Part shown: one piece after another, positions 42,619 to 50,557 of the stretch
Layout: the number at the start of each line of letters is the position of its first letter
Numbering within the stretch: position 1 is the first letter of the stretch
NCBI RefSeq assembly: GCF_002242805.1
Contig: NZ_MCGQ01000048.1
Span: forward strand, 1 to 64,000
DNA: 64,000 nucleotides
Direction of reading: 5' to 3'
Source: Streptomyces diastatochromogenes
GTDB lineage: Bacteria; Actinomycetota; Actinomycetes; Streptomycetales; Streptomycetaceae
Notes under the pieces: generated by a model
The model's database searches: none
The model's input: the letters and a program-made list of their open reading frames with translations, nothing else
Told to the model about the DNA's origin: nothing
Position numbers and translations under genes: made by a program

Positions 42619-43890
42619 ATGAGCGAGCTGGTTCCCGGGGGGAACCTGGCCTTGCCCGGCGGTGCGCTGCGGCTGCGGGTCGCCGGGCCCTTCGATGTGT
42701 CCGCCCTTGTCACGGACGGGGGCGGGAAGGTCGGTGGGGACGGGGACTTCGTGTTCTACAACCAGCCGGACGCGCCCGGTGTGCGGCTGAGCGGGGACGG
42801 TCTCGCCGTTGATCCGGTGCGGCTGCGGCCCGGGGCCACCCGGGTCACGGTGGTGGTCAGCGCGGCCGAGCCGGGTACGCCTCTCGGCCGGCTGCCCGCG
42901 CCCCGGCTGGACGTCTGCGATGTCTCCGGCCGCGCGGTGGCCCGGTTCACCCCGCCGCGTCCGGGGCCGGAGACCGTCCTGTTGCTGGCCGAGCTGTATC
43001 AGCGGGGTGCTGGCTGGAAGCTGCGGGCGATCGGACAAGGGTATGCCGACGGGCTGGCGGGGCTGGCTCGGGACTTCGGGGTGGACGTCGTGGACGACGG
43101 GCCGCAGGCGGCGCCCGGTCCGGATTCCGACGGCTTTCTCGGGCTGGTCAACTCCGCCCGGGCGCGGGCCGGTGTGCCTCCCGTGTCGTCCGACGCCCGG
43201 CTCGCCTCCGCCGCGCGGGCGCACGCCTCGGCGATGGCGGCCATGGGGCGACTCTCGGCGGAGGGGCGGGACGGTGTGTCGGTGCACCAGCGGATCACCG
43301 CCGCCGGGTACGCGTACGTCACCGTCGGCGAGCATCTCGTGTCCGGGCCACGTACCCCGGCCGAGTTCGTCGCCTACTGCCTGGAGGCCGGACAGGCCCG
43401 GCGCACCCTGCTCGAACCGGGCTTCACCCACCTCGGCCTGGCGCACGTCGACGCGGGTGACCGGTACTGGACCGCGCTGTGGGCCAGGCCCCTGACACCG
43501 GGCGAGTTGTCGCGGACGGTCGACGAGGTCGTCGCGCTCACCAACGGCGAGCGGGCGCGGGCCGGGCTGGCTCCCCTGGCGGGGGATCCGCCGCTCGCGC
43601 GGGCCGCTCAGGCGCACTGCGCGGACATGGTGGCCCGGGACTTCTACGCTCACACCTCCCCCGACGGCGCCCAGCCCTGGGACCGCGCCGCCGCCGCGGG
43701 TTCCCGCCGGCGCGCCATCGGCGAGAACATCGCCTGCGGACAGCGCTCCCCGGCCGAGGTGGTGGACGGCTGGATGAACAGCCCGGGGCACCGCGCCAAC
43801 ATCCTCAAACCGGAGTTCACGCACATCGGCGTCGGCTTCACCGGCGGCGGCCGGGCGGGCACCTACTGGGCCCAGGTGTTCGGTGGCTGA
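42619..43890 (+). CDS. TerD domain fused to two CAP (SCP/PR-1) domains
   Basis: 423 residues with no signal peptide. Residues 1 to about 160 are TerD-like: SELVPGGNLALPGG start, DFVFYNQPDAPG, LPAPRLDVCDVSGRAVARF and AELYQRGAGWKLRAIGQGYADGL. Two CAP domains follow. The first (about 172-290) has FLGLVNSARARAGVPPVS, ARAHASAMAAMGRL and HLGLAHVD. The second (about 300-423) has VVALTNGERARAGLAPL, AQAHCADMVARDFYAHTSPDG, GENIACGQRSPAEVVDGWMNS, and a typical HRANIL. The second keeps the canonical CAP residues; the first lacks the GENI-like block. TerD proteins bind calcium and belong to tellurite/stress systems; CAP domains are normally secreted, so this cytoplasmic-looking fusion is odd. Confidence 0.88.
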   Translation: MSELVPGGNLALPGGALRLRVAGPFDVSALVTDGGGKVGGDGDFVFYNQPDAPGVRLSGDGLAVDPVRLRPGATRVTVVVSAAEPGTPLGRLPAPRLDVCDVSGRAVARFTPPRPGPETVLLLAELYQRGAGWKLRAIGQGYADGLAGLARDFGVDVVDDGPQAAPGPDSDGFLGLVNSARARAGVPPVSSDARLASAARAHASAMAAMGRLSAEGRDGVSVHQRITAAGYAYVTVGEHLVSGPRTPAEFVAYCLEAGQARRTLLEPGFTHLGLAHVDAGDRYWTALWARPLTPGELSRTVDEVVALTNGERARAGLAPLAGDPPLARAAQAHCADMVARDFYAHTSPDGAQPWDRAAAAGSRRRAIGENIACGQRSPAEVVDGWMNSPGHRANILKPEFTHIGVGFTGGGRAGTYWAQVFGG

Positions 43891-43937
43891 GCGGGTACGT
43901 TCCGTGATCTTGGCGGAACGGGACCTTCCGGGACACC

Positions 43938-44624
43938 ATGCCCCGCATGAAGGGTGACCTCTTTTCCAGTCAGCACATGGTGCAGCCGGCCGTCGAGCCG
44001 GGCATGACCGTCGAGAACGCCAAGTGCATCAAGTACACGGTGAACAGCGAGATGTACGCCCGCCAGGGCGCGATGATCGCCTACCGCGGCGGCCTCCAGT
44101 TCGAGCGCAAGGGCCAAGGTGTCGGCGGCATGCTCAAGCGTGCCGTCACCGGTGAGGGCCTGCCCCTGATGGCGGTGCGCGGGCAGGGCGAGGTCTGGTT
44201 CGCGCACGAGGCGCAGAACTGTTTCATCGTCGACGTGGAGCCGGGCGACCAGTTCACCGTCAACGGCCGCAACGTCCTCTGTTTCGACGCCTCGTTGTCG
44301 TACGAGATCAAGACCGTGAAGGGCTCGGGCATCGCCGGCGGCGGCCTGTTCAACAGCGTGTTCACCGGGCAGGGCCGGCTCGGCCTGGTCTGTGAGGGCA
44401 ACCCGCTGGTCATACCGGTCTCGGCCCAGTACCCGGTGTACGTCGACACGGACGCGGTGGTCGGCTGGACCGCGCATCTGCAGACCTCCCTGCACCGCTC
44501 CCAGTCGATCGGCTCGATGCTGCGCGGCGGCTCCGGGGAGGCCGTCCAGCTGATGCTCCAGGGCGAGGGTTTCGTCGTCGTGCGGCCCAGCGAGGCGACC
44601 CCGCAGAAGGCGCAGCAGCACTGA
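43938..44624 (+). CDS. AIM24 family protein
   Basis: 228 residues, all-beta, of the AIM24/TRAP-like family (DUF124). Visible features are NAKCIKYTVNSEMYARQGAMI near residue 24 and GLPLMAVRGQGEVWFA and FIVDVEPGDQFTVNG in the middle, ending near FVVVRPSEATPQ. The function in bacteria is not known; homologues often lie next to TerD-family genes, as here (47 bp after the TerD-CAP fusion), so a shared stress-related role is plausible. A terminator hairpin follows at 44699. Confidence 0.88.
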   Translation: MPRMKGDLFSSQHMVQPAVEPGMTVENAKCIKYTVNSEMYARQGAMIAYRGGLQFERKGQGVGGMLKRAVTGEGLPLMAVRGQGEVWFAHEAQNCFIVDVEPGDQFTVNGRNVLCFDASLSYEIKTVKGSGIAGGGLFNSVFTGQGRLGLVCEGNPLVIPVSAQYPVYVDTDAVVGWTAHLQTSLHRSQSIGSMLRGGSGEAVQLMLQGEGFVVVRPSEATPQKAQQH

Positions 44625-44698
44625 CGCCTCGTGAAGTGATCTACGCCTCACAGGCAACCCCCTTTGCCGTACCGGCGTCTTGACCGACAACAGACCAA

Positions 44699-44728
44699 GC
44701 CCTGGCCCCCGGGGTCAGGGCATCTTTT
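44699..44728 (+). terminator. Intrinsic terminator after AIM24 gene
   Basis: GCCCTG-G-CCCC pairs with GGGG-T-CAGGGC (ten Watson-Crick pairs plus a G-U wobble) around a very tight loop and is followed by ATCTTTT. It separates the AIM24 gene from the TPR/polyprenyl synthase unit. Confidence 0.7.
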
Positions 44729-44738
44729 CGGCGCACTA

Positions 44739-44766
44739 TACACACCATGTATACACATCGTGTGTA
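44739..44766. promoter_or_regulatory. 28-bp inverted repeat upstream of the TPR gene
   Basis: Outer arms TACACAC (44739-44745) and GTGTGTA (44760-44766) are perfect complements; the inner part ATGTATACACAT has ATGT/ACAT arms. It sits 11 bp upstream of the TPR gene start and just 5' of its GAGAGGCAGG ribosome binding site, so a repressor bound here would block transcription of the TPR/polyprenyl synthase pair. The AT-rich sequence stands out from the flanks. Confidence 0.6.
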
Positions 44767-44777
44767 GAGAGGCAGGC

Positions 44778-45818
44778 ATGTACGGCAAGGCTTTCGCCCC
44801 GGAGTACCAGGGCGCCCTCACCACCCTGTCCGTGAACTCTTCGCTGGTCGACGTGTTGAGCGAGGGCACCGAGCGGCTGCGCGAGGCCGAGCGGTCGGGC
44901 CGCCCCGACGAGGCGGCCCGCTGCGGGCTCGCCGTCGCCGAGGCGCACCGGCGGCTCGGCCAGGTGCGGGACGCCGACCGGGCCTGGAAGGCGAGTTACC
45001 GGTCCGCCCGGGAGGCCGGGGACACGGCCGCGATGGCGTGGGCGCTGTGGAGCGGCGGCACCCTCGCCCGGCAGCGCGGCGCGTTCCCGCTGGCCTGGCG
45101 GCTGCTCGGGCTCGCGGCCGAACTCGGCGAGCAGGGCGGCGACATCGTTGTCCGCGGCTACTCGCTGGCGGGCCTCGCGGAGACCGGCCGCATCCAGGGC
45201 GACTACGAGGCGGTCGGCCGGCTGCACGAGCAGCTGCTGGCCGAGGCCCGCAGGCGCGGGGAGGCCCGGCACACGGTGTGGGCACTGGAGGGCATCGCGC
45301 AGATGCACCGCAACACTGGGGAGTACGACCAGGCGTACACGCTCTTCGAGGAGGCGGCGGAGATAGCCGAGCGGGCCGAGGACCGGCGCGGCCACGCCTG
45401 GGCGCTGCGCGGGCTCGCCGACATCCTCTCGGTCCGCGACCAGGACACCGAAGGGGCGCTGGAGCTGCTGTCGCGGGCGGAGGTCAGCTGCCGGGCGATG
45501 AACCTGTCCAGCGCGCTCGCCTACAACCACAAGATGCGCGGCAACGTCTTCTATCGCGCGGGACGGTACGGCGAAGCCCGGGACATGTACGAGCTGGCTC
45601 TGGAGGAGTTCCGGGCGATGAGCGAGCCGCGCGGCGAGGCGCTGGCCCGGCTGGGCCTGGCCAAGTCGCTGGCCCATCTGGGCCACGACCGCGCCGAGAC
45701 GGCGGCCGAACTCGCGGATCTGGCCCGGGTGCTGGAGCGCAGCGGACTCCGGCACGCACGGGAGATGGTGGCCCGGGCGCAGGCGGAGTTCGGGCTGGAC
45801 GCGGAGGCCGTACGGTGA
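44778..45818 (+). CDS. Tetratricopeptide-repeat protein
   Basis: 346 residues, almost entirely helical TPR-like repeats of about 34-40 residues: ARCGLAVAEAHRRLGQVRDADRAW, GEARHTVWALEGIAQMHRNTGEYDQA, RRGHAWALRGLADIL, and ALAYNHKMRGNVFYRAGRYGEAR. No catalytic domain or signal peptide. Its GTGA overlap with the polyprenyl synthase gene makes co-translation very likely, so a scaffold or regulatory role for that enzyme is the best guess. The ATG at 44778 follows GAGAGGCAGGC; longer in-frame readings run through the operator and are rejected. Confidence 0.85.
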   Translation: MYGKAFAPEYQGALTTLSVNSSLVDVLSEGTERLREAERSGRPDEAARCGLAVAEAHRRLGQVRDADRAWKASYRSAREAGDTAAMAWALWSGGTLARQRGAFPLAWRLLGLAAELGEQGGDIVVRGYSLAGLAETGRIQGDYEAVGRLHEQLLAEARRRGEARHTVWALEGIAQMHRNTGEYDQAYTLFEEAAEIAERAEDRRGHAWALRGLADILSVRDQDTEGALELLSRAEVSCRAMNLSSALAYNHKMRGNVFYRAGRYGEARDMYELALEEFRAMSEPRGEALARLGLAKSLAHLGHDRAETAAELADLARVLERSGLRHAREMVARAQAEFGLDAEAVR

Positions 45819-46831
45819 CCGTGTTCCCCTCGGCGGTGCAGGCGCCGCCCTCGGCTCCCGAGATCCTCGACCGCTGCCGGGAGTTGGTGCGCCCCGCGCT
45901 GACGGAGGCGGTAGGACGGCTGCACCCCTGGGTGGCCGAGATGGCCGCGTACTCCTTCGGCTGGTGCGAGGTCGGCGGCGCTCCCGCCGCCGCGCCGGGC
46001 GGCAAGGGCGTACGGCAGGCGCTGGCGGTGCTCGGCGCCCGGGCGGCCGGCGCCGACGGGCGGGCCGGGGTGCCGGCGGCGGTCGCGGTGGAGCTGGTGC
46101 ACGCCTTCTCGCTGCTCCACGACGACATCATGGACGGCGACACCACCCGGCGCCGCCGCCCCGCCGTGTGGAAGGCGTACGGCACAGGTCCCGCGGTCCT
46201 CGCCGGGGACGCCCTGTTCGCGCTGGCCGTGGAGACCCTGGCCGCCGCGCCGGGCGGTCCCGCCGCGGTACGCCTGCTCTCCACGGCCCTGGCCGATCTG
46301 GTGCGCGGGCAGGCCGACGACCTGCTGTTCGCCGCGCGGCCCTTCGACGGGCCGGAGGGGGTCACGCCCGAGGAGTACCGGGCGATGGCGGAGCACAAGA
46401 CGGGCGCGCTGCTGGGCTGCGCCGCGGCGCTCGGGGCCACGCTCGGCGGGGCGCCCGAGCCGGTCGTCGCCGCGCTGGACCGCGCCGGGCGGCATCTGGG
46501 CGTCGCCTTCCAGCTGGTGGACGACGTGCTGGGCATCTGGGGCGACCCGGCCGTCACCGGCAAGCCGGTCGGCGGCGATCTGCGCGAACGCAAGAAGACC
46601 TTCCCGGTCCTGGCCGCGCTCGGCTCCCCCGCCGCCCGCCACCTCCCCGCACTGCTGGACCGCCCCGAGGAGGCGGCCGCGCTGATCGAGGAGGCGGGCG
46701 GCCGTACGGCGGCGCTGACCGAGGCCCGCGCCCACACCGCCGCCGCCCGCTCCCTGCTCACCGAAGTCCCACCGGCCACCGCCGACGAACTGCTCCGGCT
46801 GCTGGACTTCCTGATGGCCCGCGACCTCTGA
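45815..46831 (+). CDS. Polyprenyl (GGPP/FPP-type) diphosphate synthase
   Basis: 338 residues from GTG overlapping the TPR stop (GTGA). First Asp-rich motif: LLHDDIMDGDTTRRRRPAVW (residues 101-120); second: FQLVDDVLGIWGDPAVTGKP. The DDxxD-type FARM and the DDVLGIWGD form of the SARM resemble actinobacterial GGPP synthases (IdsA/IdsB type). The usual GGKR.R near the N-terminus reads GGKGVR, a change in a diphosphate-binding Lys/Arg patch. It condenses IPP with allylic diphosphates; chain length cannot be read. No terpene cyclase or carotenoid gene is nearby, so it does not mark a visible terpene cluster. Confidence 0.88.
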   Translation: MTVFPSAVQAPPSAPEILDRCRELVRPALTEAVGRLHPWVAEMAAYSFGWCEVGGAPAAAPGGKGVRQALAVLGARAAGADGRAGVPAAVAVELVHAFSLLHDDIMDGDTTRRRRPAVWKAYGTGPAVLAGDALFALAVETLAAAPGGPAAVRLLSTALADLVRGQADDLLFAARPFDGPEGVTPEEYRAMAEHKTGALLGCAAALGATLGGAPEPVVAALDRAGRHLGVAFQLVDDVLGIWGDPAVTGKPVGGDLRERKKTFPVLAALGSPAARHLPALLDRPEEAAALIEEAGGRTAALTEARAHTAAARSLLTEVPPATADELLRLLDFLMARDL

Positions 46832-47041
46832 AACCGACGCGGCGCAGCGGCGCACGCGGGCATTTACCGTCGGTTACCCGCAGGTCGATGCCCCGTCGTG
46901 CGCCGTTTTCCCAAACTCGCAAGCCCTTTCGAAGAGTTGAATAAAAGGCAGGAACGGGGCCGGAGTTTCGGATTCTTTGAACACACCCCCGCGCACCCCG
47001 CGTACCTGTGAGCAAGGACGGGACAGGGGTATCAGCGAGGG

Positions 47042-48646
47042 ATGACCATGACCAAGGCGCAAGTCTCCGCACACGAGTTGGTCGCCGGCCGGTACCGGCT
47101 CCTCGAGGTCTTCGCCCGCGAGACGAACCGGCTGTGGTGGTACGCGGAGGACGTGACGGCGAACCAGCCCCGCCTGGTGGCACAGATCGGCCTCCCGGAG
47201 ACCTGCGACGCGGACACCCTGCGCCGCGCCACGGCCCGGGTCGTCAGGACCTCCGAGATCATGCGGCTCCTGCGCCCCGGCCAGGTCGCCACCGTCGTCG
47301 ACGCCGTGGTGGAGGCGGGCACCCTGTGGACGGTCACGGAGTGGATCGACGGCACCCCCCTCAGCGAACTCCTCGACCGAGAAGGCCCGTACAACCCCGT
47401 GCGCGCGGCGCGGATCGGCCTCGAACTCCTCGACGTGCTCCAGGCCGCGCACGACGAGGGCATCACCCACGGCGAGCTGAGCCCCGGCCAGGTCTTCGTC
47501 CGGGACGGGGGCCCGGTCGTGGTCGCCGGGTTCGGGCTGGCGGGCACGACGCTGGCCCCGAGGCTCACGGCACCGTCGTACGCCTCGCCGGAACAGGCCC
47601 GCGACGAGCGCATCGGACCGGCGGCCGACCTGTGGGCGCTGGGCGCGATCCTCTACACGACGGTCGAGGGACGGCCGCCGTTCCGCGACCGGGGCCGCCC
47701 CGACGCCACCCTGAAGGCCGTGGACCGGCTGCCCCTGCGCACCCCGCTGCGCACCGGGCCGCTCACCCAGGCCGTCCAGGGGCTGCTGCGCAAGAACTCC
47801 CGGGAGCGGCTGATCCGGCCGGTGGTCCGCGAGGCGCTGACCCGGGCCCTCGACGAGGACGCCGACGCGGACCGCGACCCCGCGCCCGTGCCCCGGCTGC
47901 GCAGCGCCTACGCGGCCGTACGGAACGTGGGCCCGGAACGCGGCCGACGGATGATGGTGGCCGGGACCGCGCTGGCCGTCGTCACGGTCGCGGCCGCCGT
48001 CCTGTCCGCGACCCACCAGCTGCCCGGCACCTCCACCGCCGCCGAGCCGCCACAGCCCACCGCCACGACCGCCGCCCCACCGGCCAACCACCCCGAGAAC
48101 AACACCCCCAGCCCGAGTGCCACTCCCAGCACCAGCGCCAGTACCAGACCCAAGCCCAGCAGCTCCCCGTCCCCTTCCCTGCCTGCCGGTTTCCACCGCT
48201 ACACCGCCGCGGAGGGCTTCTCCGTGGCCCTGCCGGACGGCTGGAAGCGGCTGTCCACCGATCGCGGGGCCGACCACGCCTACCGCATCACCTTCGGCAC
48301 GGACGCCGACTCCCCGACCCTCGCCGTCACTTACAGCGAGCAGGCCGGCCCGGACCCGGTCGCCGTATGGCGGGACGACGTCGAACCCGTTCTGGAGCGG
48401 CTCCCCGGCTACCACCGGGTCGGCACCATCCTGGCCACCACCTACCAGGGACACCAGGCGGCCGACCTGGAGTGGCTGTCCGGGTCCGGCACCGCGCGGG
48501 TGCACACCTTCGGCCGCGGCTTCCTGCTCGGCGGCGGACGCAGCTTCTCCCTGCGTTTCACCACACCGGCCGGCTCCTGGGACGATGCCACCAGCCGACT
48601 CGCGCTCAAGACCTTCCTGCAGACCTTCCGCGAGACCAAGGGCTGA
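47042..48646 (+). CDS. Membrane pseudokinase (PASTA-less Ser/Thr kinase-like)
   Basis: 534 residues. The kinase-like domain spans about 13-290, but key residues are lost: the VAIK Lys strand reads LVAQIGLP, the catalytic HRD-x4-N loop reads THGELSPGQVF (no Asp, no Asn), and the DFG reads VAGFGLA. Fold elements such as SYASPEQARDERIGPAADLW and GAILYTTVEGRPPF remain. A membrane segment (about 303-322, MMVAGTALAVVTVAAAVLSA) is followed by a Pro/Ser/Thr-rich linker and an extracellular domain of about 145 residues starting YTAAEGFSVALPDGWKR, seen in other Streptomyces PknB-type proteins. Likely a regulatory or scaffolding receptor rather than an enzyme. The ATG start follows CAGCGAGGG; a second ATG two codons later is possible. 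Confidence 0.88.
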   Translation: MTMTKAQVSAHELVAGRYRLLEVFARETNRLWWYAEDVTANQPRLVAQIGLPETCDADTLRRATARVVRTSEIMRLLRPGQVATVVDAVVEAGTLWTVTEWIDGTPLSELLDREGPYNPVRAARIGLELLDVLQAAHDEGITHGELSPGQVFVRDGGPVVVAGFGLAGTTLAPRLTAPSYASPEQARDERIGPAADLWALGAILYTTVEGRPPFRDRGRPDATLKAVDRLPLRTPLRTGPLTQAVQGLLRKNSRERLIRPVVREALTRALDEDADADRDPAPVPRLRSAYAAVRNVGPERGRRMMVAGTALAVVTVAAAVLSATHQLPGTSTAAEPPQPTATTAAPPANHPENNTPSPSATPSTSASTRPKPSSSPSPSLPAGFHRYTAAEGFSVALPDGWKRLSTDRGADHAYRITFGTDADSPTLAVTYSEQAGPDPVAVWRDDVEPVLERLPGYHRVGTILATTYQGHQAADLEWLSGSGTARVHTFGRGFLLGGGRSFSLRFTTPAGSWDDATSRLALKTFLQTFRETKG

Positions 48647-48714
48647 CCGGCGCCCCGCGCCGGACAGGCAGGGTCGTCAAAGCATCGCCAATGGGTGGAT
48701 ATAGGCTGTCCAGT

Positions 48715-48735
48715 CGCACTCGCGCACCGAGTGCG
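48715..48735 (+). other. 8-bp hairpin in leader of the next gene
   Basis: CGCACTCG and CGAGTGCG form a perfect 8-bp stem around the loop CGCAC, 34 bp before the start codon at 48770. It lies 68 bp after the pseudokinase stop and has no T run. It could be a weak terminator for the pseudokinase transcript or a leader structure. Confidence 0.5.
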
Positions 48736-48769
48736 GTCCCGTTGAGTCATGCCTCCAGGAGAGTCATCC

Positions 48770-49804
48770 GTGACCCTTGCGATCGACCCGTCCGAGACGT
48801 CCGCGCCGACCGCGGTGCCCCTGTCCGACCTCGTGGCGCGGGACGCGCGCGAGTTCGGCGTCTACGCGCGCACCGGCGGCTGGGCCTTCGCGCTGATGGT
48901 GGCGCGCAGCGTGCGGCCGGGCGGACAGGCCGCCGGTGAGACGCCGAAGGTGTCGGCGAAGGAGTTCGCGGAACTGGCCGGCTGCTCGCCCGAGCGGGTC
49001 ATGCGCTACTACAAGGCCTGGGACCGCGCGGCCGACGACGGGCTCGTCCCGCACTTCGAGGCGCTCCAGCCGGGCCAGGACGTCGAGCTGCCGGACTCCG
49101 ACGTGTGGCTGAGCTACTACGTCTCCCGCAACAGCGCCACCTCCGAGCGTGGCACCGCCATCGCCCAGGCGGCCGAGGCCGAGGGCATCCGCCCCACCAA
49201 GGCCCTGGAGGTCGCCGAGAACCCCACCGCGCTGCGCGCCGCCATCCTCGCCGACCCCTCCACCGCCCGGGCCGCCCGCTCCGCCCTGCTGGACCGGCTC
49301 AAGGAGGACCCGGACCTGCAGGCCGAGCTGGCGCGTGACGTCGTACGCACCGACGACCTGAAGAAGGCCGTCGCCACCGAGAGCCGGGCGGCCGACCGGA
49401 TCGGCTACGTGCGGCAGATCGCCGAGTCCGGGCAGATCAGGACCCCGGCCGGGCAGACCGTGGACGCGCCCGCCGTCCTGCGCGAAGAGGCCGAGCGGCA
49501 TCTGTCGCTGATCGACGAGCTGGAGGACGGCGAGGACACCGGCGAGTGGGCCACCGAGGCCTACGACACCATGAAGTCCCTCGTCGCCGAGACGGTCGAG
49601 GCCGACCCCGAGCTGCGCGTCCAGGAGCAGCGGACGAAGTTCTACAGCAGTCTGCAGAAGGCGACCCGGGCGTTCGAGGAGCTGACCTTCGACGACGCCC
49701 AGGACTTCTACGAGGACGACATGGTCCAGCGCCTGGAGGAACTCCAGCAGGCCATCGGCACCTGCCTGTCCACGCTGCGCGGAGCCCGCGGGAGCCGGCC
49801 CTAG
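48770..49804 (+). CDS. Conserved hypothetical protein with HTH-like N-terminal region
   Basis: 344 residues from a GTG with CCAGGAGAG upstream; an ATG seven codons earlier would put this ribosome binding site inside the coding part. The N-terminal third contains VSAKEFAELAGCSPERVMRYY, which looks like a helix-turn-helix, followed by charged helical sequence (DPDLQAELARDVVRTDDLKK, LIDELEDGEDTGEWATEAYD) and a C-terminal coiled-coil-like tail ending VQRLEELQQAIGTCLS. The pattern resembles ParB/KorB-like or chromosome-associated proteins only superficially. I do not recognise the family. A DNA-binding regulatory role is a guess from the HTH. Confidence 0.7.
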   Translation: MTLAIDPSETSAPTAVPLSDLVARDAREFGVYARTGGWAFALMVARSVRPGGQAAGETPKVSAKEFAELAGCSPERVMRYYKAWDRAADDGLVPHFEALQPGQDVELPDSDVWLSYYVSRNSATSERGTAIAQAAEAEGIRPTKALEVAENPTALRAAILADPSTARAARSALLDRLKEDPDLQAELARDVVRTDDLKKAVATESRAADRIGYVRQIAESGQIRTPAGQTVDAPAVLREEAERHLSLIDELEDGEDTGEWATEAYDTMKSLVAETVEADPELRVQEQRTKFYSSLQKATRAFEELTFDDAQDFYEDDMVQRLEELQQAIGTCLSTLRGARGSRP

Positions 49805-49814
49805 GCGGTCCTCA

Positions 49815-49847
49815 GCCCGGGCTGAGTAGCGGTACTCATGCCCGGGC
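49815..49847 (+). terminator. Long bulged hairpin after the hypothetical gene
   Basis: GCCCGGGCTGAGTA pairs with TACTCA-T-GCCCGGGC with one bulged base and a GCGG tetraloop, giving 14 pairs. It begins 11 bp after the stop at 49804. No U tract follows. It may be a terminator, or its inner TGAGTA-N4-TACTCA half could be a protein operator; the same TACTCAT half occurs upstream of the WhiB gene. Confidence 0.6.
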
Positions 49848-49867
49848 CCGGCGGCCGCCGCCACGAT

Positions 49868-49900
49868 GGGGCTCCTTCCTCTCCTACGGCAAGGAGCCCC
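49868..49900 (+). promoter_or_regulatory. Hairpin sequestering the ribosome binding site of the DUF2238 gene
   Basis: GGGGCTCCTT (49868-49877) is a perfect complement of AAGGAGCCCC (49891-49900), a 10-bp stem with a 13-base loop. The AAGGAG inside the right arm (49891-49896) is the Shine-Dalgarno for the ATG at 49904. The site is therefore hidden when the stem forms, the arrangement of an RNA thermometer or a ligand/protein-controlled translational switch. Confidence 0.7.
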
Positions 49901-49903
49901 GCC

Positions 49904-50557
49904 ATGACCGCAGTGCACCCCGCCCCGCGTACCGTGCCGCGCCGCGTGCCGCCCGCCCTGTTCGCGGGTGTGGTGGCCGTGGGCCTCGCCGTGTCGGCGT
50001 GGGACGTGCAGGACCGCACGACCTGGTTCCTGGAAACGGTCTGGGCGCTGGTCGGGCTGCCCCTGGTGGTACTGGTCTGGCGGCGCTTCCCGCTGACCGG
50101 GCTGCTGTGCGGGCTGCTGGCCGTGCACGCGCTGGTCCTCGCGGTCGGCGGCCACTACACGTACGCGCAGGTCCCGGCGGGCGACTGGGTGCGGGACACC
50201 TTCGGCCTGTCCCGCAACCCCTACGACCGGTTCGGCCACCTGATGCAGGGCTTCGTCCCGGCCGTCCTGGTACGCGAGCTGCTCAGCCGGACCTCGCCGC
50301 TGCGCGGCAGCCGCTGGCTCGCCCCGCTCACCGTGTGCGCCTGCCTCGCCTTCAGCGCCTGCTTCGAACTGCTGGAGTGGGCTGCCGCCGAGATCGGCGG
50401 GCACGGCGCGGACGCCTTCCTCGCCACCCAGGGCGATGTGTGGGACACGCAGTGGGACATGTTCTGCGCCCTGATCGGCGCCGTGCTGTCGCTGCTGCTG
50501 CTCAGCAGGGTGCACGACCGTCAGCTGGCCGCACTGGAAGCCCGTACCGCCGGCTAG
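49904..50557 (+). CDS. DUF2238 (YjdF-like) integral membrane protein
   Basis: 217 residues with six hydrophobic segments. The conserved polar motifs DRFGHLMQGFVPA, CFELLEWAAAEIGG and QGDVWDTQWDMFCAL, rich in Asp, Glu and His within membranes, are characteristic of this family. Function unknown. Its ribosome binding site lies in a hairpin (49868-49900). It overlaps the convergent DUF6328 gene by 4 bp at the 3' ends. Confidence 0.85.
   Translation: MTAVHPAPRTVPRRVPPALFAGVVAVGLAVSAWDVQDRTTWFLETVWALVGLPLVVLVWRRFPLTGLLCGLLAVHALVLAVGGHYTYAQVPAGDWVRDTFGLSRNPYDRFGHLMQGFVPAVLVRELLSRTSPLRGSRWLAPLTVCACLAFSACFELLEWAAAEIGGHGADAFLATQGDVWDTQWDMFCALIGAVLSLLLLSRVHDRQLAALEARTAG

Noticed and set aside
44778..46831. 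Terpene biosynthetic gene cluster
   Set aside because: A polyprenyl synthase is present, but no cyclase, P450 or desaturase gene lies in the window.
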